Origin: CAYNST01 sp964546435
GTDB taxonomy: Bacteria > Pseudomonadota > Gammaproteobacteria > Pseudomonadales > Cellvibrionaceae
Length of the DNA: 64,000 nt
Reading direction: 5' to 3'
Assembly: GCA_964546435.1 (NCBI GenBank)
Contig: CAZJKJ010000008.1
Span: 1 to 64,000, forward strand
Numbering within the stretch: position 1 is the stretch's first letter; each line of letters starts with the position of its first letter. Position numbers and translations under genes: made by a program. Under the pieces are notes generated by a model that was given only the letters and a program-made list of their open reading frames with translations, made no database searches and was not told the DNA's origin. Shown here one piece after another: positions 51,969 to 61,528 of this stretch.

Positions 51969-54536
51969 GTGATCTTGAAAAAGACTTCTCTGTCCAGCCT
52001 CCAATGGCTCGGTATCGGCTTATTGATTTCCTCATGTGCCACTCACGACACGGCTCGCAACGCAACAGAAAAACGCGCGCCTAAAATCTGGCCGCAGATG
52101 GAGTCCGCTTTTGATCCGTCGGAAACCGCCGCCATCAACGTCAAGGTGGATGCCTTGCTGGCGCAGATGTCACTGACCGAAAAAGTCGGCCAGATGGTGC
52201 AGGGGGAAATGAGCCGCACGACACCGGAAGACGTCAGGAAATACCGGCTCGGGTCGGTGCTCACGGGCGGCGGCGGGCTCCTGAACAATGACAAGAACGC
52301 GACGGCCGAAGCCTGGGTCGACGCCCTGGATGAATATTACAACGCCGCGAAGGACACCTCCCACGGCGGCCTCGCCATCCCGATTATCTGGGGCATCGAT
52401 GCGGTTCACGGACACAACAAGATCAAGGGCGCGACGACCTTCCCCCACCATGTGGGGCTGGGCGCAACCGGCAATGCGGAACTGGTGGAAAAGATCGCCG
52501 CAGTGACGGCCCTGCAGGTGCTGGCAACCGGCATGGACTGGACTTTCGCGCCATCCCTCTCGGTGGTGCGGGATGATCGCTGGGGTCGCAGCTATGAAGG
52601 TTTCTCCGAGGATCCCCAGCTGGTGTCCAGTTTGGGGGCGGCGGCAGTACGGGGGTTTCAGGGAAGTCTTGCCGGCGGCACTTTTATGGGACCGGATCGC
52701 ATCATGGCCACCGCCAAGCACTACATTGCCGACGGCGGGACGGAAAACGGCATTGACCGGGGCAACAATCGCTCCAGCGAAGAGGAGCTGATCCGCCTGC
52801 ATGCCGCACCTTATTTTGCCGCCCTGCGAGAGGGTGTGCTGAGCGTCATGGTGTCCCACAGCAGCTGGCAGGGGACCCGGATGCATGGCGAAAAATACCT
52901 GATCCGCGACATTCTCAAGGGGCGTCTCGGGTTCGACGGGTTTGTGGTGGGAGACTGGAACTCCCACGGCCTGGTGGAAGGTTGCACCAACACCCATTGC
53001 CCTGCGGCGATCAATGCGGGCGTTGACATGCTGATGGTGCCCTACGACTGGAAAGAGTTCATCGACAACACGGTTGCGGACGTGGAGCAGGGGCGGATTC
53101 CACTGGCCCGCATCGACGATGCGGTGCGCCGGATTCTGCGGTCCAAGTTCCGGGCCGGCATCATGGATTCGGACAAACCCTCGGCGCGCCAGTTTGCCAA
53201 CCGCGCCGATCTGCTCGCCTCCGATGCCCACCGCCAGCTTGCCCGGCAGGCCGTGCGTGAATCCCTGGTACTTCTCAAGAACAACGACAACCTCCTGCCC
53301 CTCAACCCCAGACTACGGGTGCTGGTGACCGGAGAGGGTGCGGACAATATCGCCATGCAAAATGGCGGCTGGACCATTTCCTGGCAGGGCACCGATAACA
53401 CCAACGCGGATTTCCCGAAGGGCACGTCCATATTGCAGGCGATCCGGACAGTCGTGGAAGCGGCGGGCGGTCAGGTCGAGTACGCGCCGGATGGTAAATT
53501 CCGCACCCAGCCGGATGTGGCGATTGCTGTTTACGGCGAGGCGCCCTATGCCGAATGGCAGGGTGACCGGCGTCATGTCGGCTATCAACTGCAGGAGCAG
53601 ACGGATGCAAAAATCCTTGCCACGCTGCAGCAACAGGGAATCAAAACCGTTTCGGTCTTCATGTCGGGTCGGCCGCTGTGGGTCAATCCCGAATTGAATG
53701 CTTCGGACGCATTTGTCGCGGCCTGGCTGCCCGGTACTGAGGGTGCCGGTGTAACAGACCTGCTGTTCAAGGATCGTGATGGCAATATGCCATTCAGCTT
53801 CACCGGCAAGCTGGCTTATTCCTGGCCGGCGGAGCCAGGCCAGACAGCGGTCAACGCTGGCGACAAGGACTACGCACCGCTATTCCCCTTCGGCTACGGC
53901 CTGACCTATGGCGACACGGTCCAGGTCAGTACTCTGGATACCACTTACCAGCTGGATGAGAGTCAGCAGGACTTGCTGGAGATCATCTACGATGGCCAGG
54001 TTCAGGAGCCCTGGGGGATGTACATCTTCTCATCCGATCAGAAGTTGATCCGGTACCACTCGGGTGTTCTGGAATCGGGACCGCTGATCGTGTCAGAAGC
54101 CGACAAGGAGACCCAGGGTGATGCCGTGAGGGCGAAATGGGAGGAGGGTGACGATCAGACGCATCTGATTCTGGCTATCATTAATTCTTCGCGTAACATC
54201 GCCGGAATCGTCGAGGAAAACGGCGCCCTGTCCTTCGACATCCGCCCTCACACTCGTGCGACCGGAACGGTATCCGTGGGTATGGGGTGTGGCGGCGGCT
54301 CGTGTTCGCCCCCCAAGGTGGGCCGCGTGGATATGACAACGCTGATCAATACGTCGCCCCTTAATGAATGGAACCGCCAGTCCATTTCGCTGAAATGCTT
54401 CGCGGACCAGTCCGTTGCGTTTGAAGAGATATCGGTGGGCTTTGCTATGACCGCCACCGGCGACGTGGAGCTGGATCTGGCGAATGTTGCAGTCGAGCCC
54501 GGTCTGGGCGACAAGGCCGGCATTCAGTGTCAGTAA
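51969..54536 (+). CDS. GH3 exo-beta-xylosidase/glucosidase, lipoprotein
   Basis: The 855-residue product has lipobox ISSC (Cys23), an N-terminal GH3 TIM barrel (about 60-410; WGIDAVHGHN, RWGRSYEGFSEDP, MATAKHYIADGGTENGIDRG) and the nucleophile Asp329 in FVVGDWNSHG. The C-terminal GH3 sandwich (about 430-640) and an extra beta domain (about 660-855) with ExoP-like features follow. Start is GTG 51969 after AGGA. Family members cleave cellodextrins or xylo-oligomers; the locus favours xylo-oligosaccharides. It lies 64 nt before an aldo/keto reductase gene. Confidence 0.93.
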   Translation: MILKKTSLSSLQWLGIGLLISSCATHDTARNATEKRAPKIWPQMESAFDPSETAAINVKVDALLAQMSLTEKVGQMVQGEMSRTTPEDVRKYRLGSVLTGGGGLLNNDKNATAEAWVDALDEYYNAAKDTSHGGLAIPIIWGIDAVHGHNKIKGATTFPHHVGLGATGNAELVEKIAAVTALQVLATGMDWTFAPSLSVVRDDRWGRSYEGFSEDPQLVSSLGAAAVRGFQGSLAGGTFMGPDRIMATAKHYIADGGTENGIDRGNNRSSEEELIRLHAAPYFAALREGVLSVMVSHSSWQGTRMHGEKYLIRDILKGRLGFDGFVVGDWNSHGLVEGCTNTHCPAAINAGVDMLMVPYDWKEFIDNTVADVEQGRIPLARIDDAVRRILRSKFRAGIMDSDKPSARQFANRADLLASDAHRQLARQAVRESLVLLKNNDNLLPLNPRLRVLVTGEGADNIAMQNGGWTISWQGTDNTNADFPKGTSILQAIRTVVEAAGGQVEYAPDGKFRTQPDVAIAVYGEAPYAEWQGDRRHVGYQLQEQTDAKILATLQQQGIKTVSVFMSGRPLWVNPELNASDAFVAAWLPGTEGAGVTDLLFKDRDGNMPFSFTGKLAYSWPAEPGQTAVNAGDKDYAPLFPFGYGLTYGDTVQVSTLDTTYQLDESQQDLLEIIYDGQVQEPWGMYIFSSDQKLIRYHSGVLESGPLIVSEADKETQGDAVRAKWEEGDDQTHLILAIINSSRNIAGIVEENGALSFDIRPHTRATGTVSVGMGCGGGSCSPPKVGRVDMTTLINTSPLNEWNRQSISLKCFADQSVAFEEISVGFAMTATGDVELDLANVAVEPGLGDKAGIQCQ

Positions 54537-54600
54537 AACGGGACGTGGCGCTGTCGATTGTGGCGCGCCGGTGGCCAATTTCCAATTAAGGGGTAAACAA

Positions 54601-55578
54601 ATGCAACAGCGTACACTCGGCAAAACAGGCCTGAGGATCAGTGAAGTCGGTCTCGGCTGCTGGCAGTTCGGCGGCGATTTCGGACCGGTCACGGAAACCG
54701 CCGTGGCAGATATCATCAATACGGCGATGACGTCAGCGATCGACTTTTTCGATACGGCGGACGTCTACGGCGCGGGCCGCAGCGAGCGTCTGCTGGGTGC
54801 CCACCTGCAGCACCATCGGGAAATCCGGATCGCCACCAAATACGGCCGTGGCCCCGATACCTGGCCGGACAAGTACTCCCTGGTGAACCTGCGCGATGCC
54901 ATTCGGCGGGCACAGGACCGGCTGCAGCGAGACCGGATCGATCTGTTGCAGCTGCACTGCGTGCCCAGGGATCTGCTGGTGCGGGGTGAGGTGTTCGACT
55001 GGCTGCGCACGGTGCAGCAGGAGCAGCATATCGACCATTTCGGCGCGAGCGTGGAAACCGTCGAAGAAGCGTTGATCTGCACAGAGCAGGATGACCTGGC
55101 CACCTTGCAGGTCATCTTCAACATTTTCCGACAAAAAATGATCCAGGAGCTTTTTCCGGTTGCTCAGCAAAAGAACATTGGCATCATCGTGCGTTTGCCC
55201 CTGGCCAGCGGGCTGTTGAGCGGCAAGTTCCAAAAGGACACCCAGTTCAGCGAGCGCGATCACCGCCGCTATAACCGCAATGGTGAGGCGTTCAACGTGG
55301 GCGAAACCTTCGCCGGGCTGCCCTTCGAAAAAGGCGTCGACTTGACGGAAGAACTCAGGCAATGGCTGCCCCAGGGGCTAAGCATGGCGCAAATGGCAAT
55401 GCGCTGGATACTTGACCATGATGCGGTGAGTACCGTCATCGCGGGGGCGAGCTCCACTGATCAGGTAAAAATGAACGCCTCTGCCAGTGAACTGGAGCCG
55501 CTGGGTGAAGATTTTCACCAGCAATTGGCACAGTTTTATCAGAACCGGGTGAAAGCGCATATCCGCGGTCCCTACTGA
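54601..55578 (+). CDS. Aldo/keto reductase
   Basis: The 325-residue TIM-barrel oxidoreductase shows the AKR signatures LGKTGLRISEVGLGCW (about 5-20), FDTADVYGAGRSERLLGAHL (about 50-69; catalytic Asp and Tyr in DTADVYG), IATKYGRG (catalytic Lys) and a C-terminal NADPH-binding IAGASSTDQVKMN. It has no signal peptide and is cytoplasmic. Given the xylan setting it may reduce a xylose-derived aldehyde or ketone, but the substrate is not readable. AAGGGG lies 9 nt upstream. Confidence 0.9.
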   Translation: MQQRTLGKTGLRISEVGLGCWQFGGDFGPVTETAVADIINTAMTSAIDFFDTADVYGAGRSERLLGAHLQHHREIRIATKYGRGPDTWPDKYSLVNLRDAIRRAQDRLQRDRIDLLQLHCVPRDLLVRGEVFDWLRTVQQEQHIDHFGASVETVEEALICTEQDDLATLQVIFNIFRQKMIQELFPVAQQKNIGIIVRLPLASGLLSGKFQKDTQFSERDHRRYNRNGEAFNVGETFAGLPFEKGVDLTEELRQWLPQGLSMAQMAMRWILDHDAVSTVIAGASSTDQVKMNASASELEPLGEDFHQQLAQFYQNRVKAHIRGPY

Positions 55579-55781
55579 CCGCCGCGTGTGGAATATTTCG
55601 CGATAAGAATCCGGGGGGCCGCGCGACCCCGTTATCAATAAACTGAAAATTTGAGATAGCGGTCACGCTTTCCGCGGAATAAAACGGGGCGGTTTGCGGT
55701 CTTATTCCAAGGAATGTGGTTGGACGCCGCAACCCAAGCAAATTAATAGCAGCGGGCGCGAGCCTGTTTTTTTCTACGGGC

Positions 55782-55970
55782 TATAGTAATCAAAGACGCA
55801 CTGAAGTTTTAAAGACGCACTGAAATTAGCGAACACGCTCGAAGCGCAGTCGTAGTGCACCGGTTTTTGTGTTGCTGGACAGGTAGTCCGAATCCAGCGG
55901 GACATCCTCGAAGTTAGTGATCTCATCTCGGATCAGTTTCTATGCGGCTTCTTCGGAAGCCGCTTTTTTT
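55782..55970 (+). ncRNA. Candidate small RNA with UUCG-loop terminator
   Basis: A TATAGT -10 box (55782-55787) is followed by two copies of aaagacgcactgaa (55792-55805, 55811-55824), then a perfect intrinsic terminator. No clear -35 box was found. The preceding gene ended about 200 nt earlier, and the region has no ORF with protein character. A short stable transcript would fit, but it may also be a leader or 3' UTR. Confidence 0.4.
55944..55970 (+). terminator. Intrinsic terminator, UUCG tetraloop
   Basis: The stem gcggcttc (55944-55951) and gaagccgc (55956-55963) closes a ttcg loop and is followed by seven Ts (55964-55970). This is a textbook Rho-independent terminator, lying 370 nt past the stop of the aldo/keto reductase gene. 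Confidence 0.93.
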
Positions 55971-56067
55971 CGCGCTTAAAAAACCGGTTATTCCAAACTA
56001 GGCCCGGATCTGACTTATCAAGAAATTATTGATAGGTCCACGGAGCTGTTATTTGTACAGGCTCAGC

Positions 56068-56263
56068 TATAGTTAAGTTAACCACTGCGACGGAACGAAC
56101 AGGTGTGAGACAGGAAGCTCTGATGTCGCCCGCCGTCGCAGTGTCTGATTCAGGTTTTTGACGGATCGTCTCCAGAGGACGGTCGTCCCGGTAGCACCAC
56201 CACACTGTTCAGTTGATCAGTGATTCTCCTCCGATTTTGGCCTCTTTTTGAGGCCTTTTTTTT
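56068..56263 (+). ncRNA. Candidate structured RNA, copy A, with intrinsic terminator
   Basis: The -10-like TATAGT at 56068-56073 is followed after 9 nt by an 11-bp perfect inverted repeat, cactgcgacgg (56083-56093) and ccgtcgcagtg (56133-56143), closing a 39-nt loop. A second intrinsic terminator ends the unit. The predicted RNA is about 180 nt. Its stem and -10 match copy B at 56325-56410, so the unit appears duplicated. The -35 is weak. No ORF is present. Function unknown: small RNA, leader or attenuator. Confidence 0.5.
56239..56263 (+). terminator. Intrinsic terminator of copy A
   Basis: ggcctc (56239-56244) pairs with gaggcc (56250-56255) over a ttttt loop and is followed by eight Ts (56256-56263). 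It is a clear Rho-independent terminator and lies 356 nt before the cytoplasmic GH3 gene. Confidence 0.92.
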
Positions 56264-56302
56264 GTGCACCACAATTAATCCGATGAATGGTGGACAAAAG
56301 AA

Positions 56303-56410
56303 TTGATCCCCCGGGCAAGGGCGCTATAGTTATCGTTCCACTGCGGCGGACAAGTAGAGTTGTGAGCTGTCATGCTGTCTGCTCGAAGTCGCCTATTTCC
56401 CGTCGCAGTG
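56303..56410 (+). promoter_or_regulatory. Promoter and structured leader, copy B, upstream of cytoplasmic GH3
   Basis: TTGATC (56303-56308) and TATAGT (56325-56330) are separated by 16 nt, a good sigma-70 promoter. Eight nt later cactgcggcgg (56339-56349) pairs with ccgtcgcagtg (56400-56410); the A-to-G change from copy A keeps pairing as G-U. The stem thus forms at the likely 5' end of the mRNA leading to the GH3 gene at 56619. It could be a cis-regulatory leader. Confidence 0.5.
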
Positions 56411-56618
56411 TCTACTCTTCCGAATACACCTCCTTTTTTATCCCGCGTGCCGACGCGTTCCTGCTGGTTTATGGTTTCCGGCGGGCGTGACGTATTCCGT
56501 CCGGCATTACGTACACCGATTGTTGTTGCGCAGCCGTTGATGGCGATCATGTGATGACTTCGATTTGCAGAGCAGCTCCTTTACAATGCCGGCTCGCCGC
56601 CTCATTGCCGGAGCTTTC

Positions 56619-58679
56619 ATGTACCCGAAACATGCTTATCACAGCGCAGCCGCCTGGGCTGACCGCATTTTGCAGCAGATGACCCTCGACGAGAAATGCG
56701 CTTACGTGTCGGGAATCGATATTTTTTTCACCAAAGCGATACCGAGGCTCGGTATTCCGCGGGTCATGCTCGCGGACGCAACCGCAGGCGTGGTCCTGCG
56801 GGAGCGCTTTTACGAGGTGACTTATCAGAACGCCATTGATCGAAGCACCGCGTTCCCGGCGCCCATTCTGCTGGCGGCCACCTGGAATACGGACCTGGCT
56901 GAAGCCTATGCCGGAGCGATTGCCGAGCAGTGTCTGGCCAATGGTATTGGTGTCTTGCTGGGCCCGGGTTTCAATCTGTACCGGATATCCCAGTGCGGTC
57001 GCAATTTTGAATATTTCGGCGAAGACCCCTGTCTGATTGCGCGGATGATCGAGCGGTATGTCAAAGGCGTTCAGGATAAAGGCGTGATCGCGACGCTGAA
57101 GCATTTTGTGGCCAACAATACTGACTATTTCCGGCGCAAGAGCAACTCCGTCGTGGATGAGCGCACCCTGCACGAAATCTATCTTCCCGGCTTCAAGGCG
57201 GGTATCGACGCAGGCGCCCTGGCCGTCATGACGTCTTATAACCTGGTTAACGGCGAGTGGGCCGGCCAGAGCAAAGCGGTGATCAAGGATCTTTTGCGCG
57301 GGACACTGGGGTTTCAGTGGCTGGTGATGACCGACTGGTGGTCGATCTATGACTGTGAAAAAACGGTGGGTTCCGGACAAGATCTGGAAATGCCCGATCC
57401 TCAGGTGACAGGCGAACTGAAAGCGAAAGTCGAAGCGGGAGAGATTGCCGAGGCGGATGTGGACAGGATGGTGAAAAATGTCCTCACCACGTTCAAAGCG
57501 ATGGATCTGTTCGAGCGCAAGCCCATGCCGGAACTGATCGCACACTTTCCCCAGCATGAGGAAGTCGCCCTGGAAACCGCGCGGGAAGGCATCGTGCTGC
57601 TGCGTAACCAGAATCAGGTTTTACCCCTGGAGACGGACGGAGACGGGAAAATCCTGCTGCTGGGCGAGTTTATCCACAAAAATGCCACAGGCACGGGCGC
57701 GGCCTATGTGAAAGGGTACAATCAGGTCACGCTCCATGAATCACTGAAAAAAACCTACGGGGACCGCATTGTTTACGATGCATCGCCATCGGATGCAACC
57801 TTGCGCAGCGCCGCTCATATCATCGTCAGCATCGGCACGGTTGATGCGGAAAGCTGGGATCGCCCCTATGCGCTTCCGGAAGGCGAAGAGCGTTATCTCA
57901 AAAGAATCGTCGGCCTTAATTCACGAGTGATCGTACTGGTTCATGCCGGTTCCGGCGTTCGCATGACGGACTGGTACGAACAGGCGGCGGCCATTGTGTT
58001 TTGCTGGTACAGCGGCCAGAACGGCAATATCGCGCTGGCCGAGATCCTGTCCGGAGAGACCAACCCATCGGGTAAACTGCCCATCACCCTCGAACGCGAA
58101 TTTGCCGACAGCCCGGGATTTGGCTACATACCTGAAGGGGAAACGCTTTACACCGGCGCCAATGACGAATGGGAAAAAATCCACCCGGTCTACGATGTGG
58201 TTTACAAAGAAGGGCTGTTCGTGGGTTACCGCTGGTATGAAAAGCAGAATATAGCGCCGCTGTATGCATTCGGATTCGGCCTTTCCTATACGCACTTTGA
58301 CTATGGGAATCTGTCCGTCAAGGACGCGAGCGTGGCAGTGGGTGAACCGGTGGAGATCTGTTTTGATTTAAAGAACAGCGGATCAAGACGCGGCAAGGAA
58401 ACCGTGCAGATTTATATCACGCATTGCGCGCCTCAACTGGAGCGGCCGAGCAAGGAGCTGCGGGTATTTCGCAAGATCGATCTCGACGCCGGCGAACAGG
58501 CCAGTCTCGAGATCACCCTCCCCGCAGACGCATTTGCACACTGGTGCGAGACGGCGCACGCGTGGATTACGGAGCCGGGACGCTTTGAAATCCTGGTAGC
58601 GGCTGCGTCCAATGACATCCGGCTCGCCACCGCGGTAAATCTCGTCGATACTGTAATGTCCGACGGAGCCAGGAATTAA
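56619..58679 (+). CDS. Cytoplasmic GH3 beta-glycosidase (xylosidase-like)
   Basis: The 686-residue product has no signal peptide. The GH3 N domain shows IPRLGIPRVMLADATAG, FEYFGEDPCLIARM and KHFVANNTDYFRR, with the nucleophile Asp239 in WLVMTDWWS. The middle domain (about 340-545) includes SGVRMTDWYEQAAAIVFCWYSGQNGN, and a fibronectin-III-like C-terminal domain spans about 570-660. It is the bacterial intracellular GH3 type (BglX/XloA-like). It would split imported short xylo-oligomers. ATG 56619 is set by GGAG 6 nt upstream. A GH8 gene follows 43 nt later. Confidence 0.92.
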   Translation: MYPKHAYHSAAAWADRILQQMTLDEKCAYVSGIDIFFTKAIPRLGIPRVMLADATAGVVLRERFYEVTYQNAIDRSTAFPAPILLAATWNTDLAEAYAGAIAEQCLANGIGVLLGPGFNLYRISQCGRNFEYFGEDPCLIARMIERYVKGVQDKGVIATLKHFVANNTDYFRRKSNSVVDERTLHEIYLPGFKAGIDAGALAVMTSYNLVNGEWAGQSKAVIKDLLRGTLGFQWLVMTDWWSIYDCEKTVGSGQDLEMPDPQVTGELKAKVEAGEIAEADVDRMVKNVLTTFKAMDLFERKPMPELIAHFPQHEEVALETAREGIVLLRNQNQVLPLETDGDGKILLLGEFIHKNATGTGAAYVKGYNQVTLHESLKKTYGDRIVYDASPSDATLRSAAHIIVSIGTVDAESWDRPYALPEGEERYLKRIVGLNSRVIVLVHAGSGVRMTDWYEQAAAIVFCWYSGQNGNIALAEILSGETNPSGKLPITLEREFADSPGFGYIPEGETLYTGANDEWEKIHPVYDVVYKEGLFVGYRWYEKQNIAPLYAFGFGLSYTHFDYGNLSVKDASVAVGEPVEICFDLKNSGSRRGKETVQIYITHCAPQLERPSKELRVFRKIDLDAGEQASLEITLPADAFAHWCETAHAWITEPGRFEILVAAASNDIRLATAVNLVDTVMSDGARN

Positions 58680-58722
58680 GGAAGCAGCGATTGATTCCGC
58701 AAGCGAGGAACGAGTTATAAAA

Positions 58723-60036
58723 ATGTTAACGTCTGGCCTCAAATTTATACCGGTGCTGCTGATCGGGATATTGGGTTTTGGCTGTGCGCAGGAGGGTTCG
58801 AAAGCCGCAGACGCCTTCGGCGCTACACCCGCATCGCAAGTTTCGATCAAACCGGCTCATCCAGAATCGGCCTTCAGTACCGGTATCCATCGAAACCTGT
58901 TTGTTGAAATGGAGGTGGCAACAGCCGAGGAAGTGCGTTTGCGGATCCAGAAAGATTACCAAACGCTGTTTTTCGGGGATCCGGAGGAAGAAGCGTTACT
59001 GGTCCCGGCAGGGAAGGACATGGCCTTTATTCTTACGCCGGACACCGATGATATCCGTTCCGAAGGGATGTCCTACGGGATGATTATCGCCGTCATGATG
59101 GATGATAAGACAACCTTCGACAAACTCTGGAGATTTTCCCACACCTATATGCAGGTCAAGCATGGCGACATGCAGGGCTATTTCTCCTGGCAACTCAGAA
59201 GCAAGCCACCCTATACCTACATTGATTTGCACTCCGCCCCAGATGGTGAGGAATATTTTGCAATGTCCCTGTTTTTTGCGCATGCGCGCTGGGGGAGCGC
59301 CTCGGGCGGGGTACTGGATTATCGTGCGCAGGCCAACCAGATTCTTCATGACATGGTTCACAAGGACACCCCCAGTGTTCGGCCGTTGATGAACTCTGAA
59401 CACAAACAGATCGTGTTCACTACCAGCATGGGAACTGAGGAATATACCGATCCCTCTTATCATCTGCCGGCTTTTTACGAACTTTGGGCGCGTTGGGCGG
59501 ATAAGGACAATGAGTATTGGCAGACCGTTGCGCAGACCAGCCGCGAATTTTTCAAGCGGGCGGCCCATCCGCAAACCGGCCTGTTCCCCGAGTACGCCAG
59601 TTTTGAAGGCGCGCCGCAGCGGTCGAGACACAATAATGTGAGTCATATGAGCGGGCCTGATGCTTATCGGGTCATCCAGAATATCGCCATGGATTATGCG
59701 TGGTTCAGTCAGAGTGCTGAACTGGGTATCCTGGTCGATCGTCAGCTGAGTTTCTACCACCAGCAGGGGTTACCCCTTAGGCCGCGTCAATACGTGGGTA
59801 GGTACGAACTGGATGGGCGTGCGCAGGTCGCCTATCGTCCGCAATCGCTGGTAGCCATGACGGCGGTGGGCGCGTTGGCGTCAACATCTCCAATTGCCAA
59901 AGGATTTGTTGAGGATCTGTGGAGCCAACCGGTTCCTACCGGCCAATGGCGTTATTACAACGGCCTGCTGCACATGATGGGAATGCTGCACGTGGCGGGG
60001 GAATTCAAGATCCACGGGAATCCGCAGCTGCGCTAG
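58723..60036 (+). CDS. GH8 reducing-end xylose-releasing exo-oligoxylanase-like lipoprotein
   Basis: The 437-residue product has lipobox GFGC (Cys21) and a GH8 (alpha/alpha)6 barrel with TDDIRSEGMSYGMIIAVMMDDK (acid Glu114), APDGEEYFAMSLFFAHARWG and YTDPSYHLPAFYELWARWAD (probable base Asp243). The pattern matches Rex enzymes (EC 3.2.1.156), which remove xylose from the reducing end of xylo-oligosaccharides. Most known Rex enzymes are intracellular, so lipidation is notable. It probably works in the periplasm or at the outer membrane on products of the GH10/GH11 xylanases. It is likely co-transcribed with the preceding GH3 gene. Confidence 0.9.
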   Translation: MLTSGLKFIPVLLIGILGFGCAQEGSKAADAFGATPASQVSIKPAHPESAFSTGIHRNLFVEMEVATAEEVRLRIQKDYQTLFFGDPEEEALLVPAGKDMAFILTPDTDDIRSEGMSYGMIIAVMMDDKTTFDKLWRFSHTYMQVKHGDMQGYFSWQLRSKPPYTYIDLHSAPDGEEYFAMSLFFAHARWGSASGGVLDYRAQANQILHDMVHKDTPSVRPLMNSEHKQIVFTTSMGTEEYTDPSYHLPAFYELWARWADKDNEYWQTVAQTSREFFKRAAHPQTGLFPEYASFEGAPQRSRHNNVSHMSGPDAYRVIQNIAMDYAWFSQSAELGILVDRQLSFYHQQGLPLRPRQYVGRYELDGRAQVAYRPQSLVAMTAVGALASTSPIAKGFVEDLWSQPVPTGQWRYYNGLLHMMGMLHVAGEFKIHGNPQLR

Positions 60037-60045
60037 CGGGCGGTT

Positions 60046-61506
60046 TCAGGGGATTCCCAGCGTCGCCCAGATTTCGTCAATGCGGGCTTTGACCTGCGAG
60101 TCCATGGTGATGGGCGTACCCCACTCGCGCTGGGTTTCACCGGGCCATTTGTGGGTGGCATCGATGCCCATTTTGGAACCCAGGCCGGCTGTTGGCGAAG
60201 CAAAATCCAGATAATCAATGGGCGTGTTTTCCACCATCACGGTATCGCGTTGAGGATCGACACGGGTCGTCAGCGCCCAGATAACATCTTCCCAACGGCG
60301 TGCATCGATATCGGCGTCGGTCACGATCACGAACTTTGTATACATGAATTGCCGCAGAAATGACCACACACCCATCATGACGCGCTTGGCATGTCCCGGA
60401 TACTGCTTTTTCATGGTGACAATTGCCATGCGGTAGGAACACCCTTCCGGGGGCAGATAAAAATCCACAATTTCCGGAAACTGCTTTTTGAGGATGGGAA
60501 CAAAAACTTCGTTGAGTGCAACGCCGAGAATCGCCGGTTCGTCAGGCGGGCGACCGGTATAAGTGCTGTGATAAATGGGATTGCGGCGATGAGTGATCGT
60601 GGTCACGGTAAAGACCGGGAAGCGTTCGACCTCATTGTAATATCCGGTGTGATCTCCAAACGGACCTTCGTCGGCGATCTCATCCGGTGCAATATACCCT
60701 TCAAGAATGAATTCGGCCGTGGCCGGTACCTGCAGATCGTTTGAACGGCTTTTGGTGACGTCGGTTTTCTTTCCCCTGAGCAAGCCCGCAAATGCATATT
60801 CGCTGAGTGTATCCGGCACTGGCGTGACCGCCCCCAGAATGGTGGCCGGATCCGCACCCAGGGCAACCGATACAGGAAAGTTTTCGCCGGGATGAGCCAG
60901 ACACCAGTCGCGGAAATCGAGCGCGCCGCCACGGTGACTCAGCCAGCGCATGATCAGCTTGTTTTTGCCCAGCAGCTGCATGCGGTAGATGCCCAGATTC
61001 TGGCGTTCCTTTTCCGGGCCGCGAGTAATGACCAGGGGCCAGGTTACAAGGGGTGCGACGTCACCTGGCCAGCAGGTCTGGATGGGCAGTTGTGTCAAAT
61101 CAACCTGGTCACCTTGAACAATTATTTCCTGACACGACGCTGTGGTAACCACACGGGGCGCCATGTTGAGCACCTGCTTGAATATCGGCAGTTTGCTCCA
61201 TGCATCCCGTAATCCTTTAGGAGGTTCGGGTTCTTTCAAAAACGCCAGCAACTCGCCCACTTCCTTGAGGGCGGCGACACTGGATTGCCCCATACCCAGA
61301 GCAACCCGCTCCGGAGTACCGAACAAATTTGCCAGAACAGGAATATCGTAACCGACAGGATTTTCAAACAGTAAAGCGGGGCCGCCTCGCCGGAGCGTGC
61401 GGTCGCAGATTTCTGTCATTTCCAGATGGGGAGATACAGGTTCAGTAACCCGGATTAACTGATTCTTACGTTCAAGCAGAGAAATGAAATCGCGTAAATC
61501 TTTCAT
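60046..61506 (-). CDS. ubiD: 4-hydroxy-3-polyprenylbenzoate decarboxylase
   Basis: The 486-residue UbiD-family decarboxylase needs prenylated FMN (from UbiX) and acts in ubiquinone synthesis. Recognisable segments are MKDLRDFISLLERKNQLIRV at the start, TGRPPDEPAILGVALNEVFVPILKKQFPE, and the C-terminal KMGIDATHKWPGETQREWG. It lies 22 nt downstream of rho in the minus-strand run trxA-rho-ubiD, a gammaproteobacterial arrangement. Its end is 9 nt from the converging GH8 gene. Confidence 0.96.
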   Translation of the reverse strand: MKDLRDFISLLERKNQLIRVTEPVSPHLEMTEICDRTLRRGGPALLFENPVGYDIPVLANLFGTPERVALGMGQSSVAALKEVGELLAFLKEPEPPKGLRDAWSKLPIFKQVLNMAPRVVTTASCQEIIVQGDQVDLTQLPIQTCWPGDVAPLVTWPLVITRGPEKERQNLGIYRMQLLGKNKLIMRWLSHRGGALDFRDWCLAHPGENFPVSVALGADPATILGAVTPVPDTLSEYAFAGLLRGKKTDVTKSRSNDLQVPATAEFILEGYIAPDEIADEGPFGDHTGYYNEVERFPVFTVTTITHRRNPIYHSTYTGRPPDEPAILGVALNEVFVPILKKQFPEIVDFYLPPEGCSYRMAIVTMKKQYPGHAKRVMMGVWSFLRQFMYTKFVIVTDADIDARRWEDVIWALTTRVDPQRDTVMVENTPIDYLDFASPTAGLGSKMGIDATHKWPGETQREWGTPITMDSQVKARIDEIWATLGIP

Positions 61507-61528
61507 GAAAAGCCGGGCTGAAGGAAAT

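Noticed and set aside
56083..56143. Copy A stem as a tRNA, 6S RNA or known riboswitch
   Set aside because: There is no cloverleaf or CCA end, and the sequence does not match the 6S, Rsm or c-di-GMP riboswitch patterns that I know.
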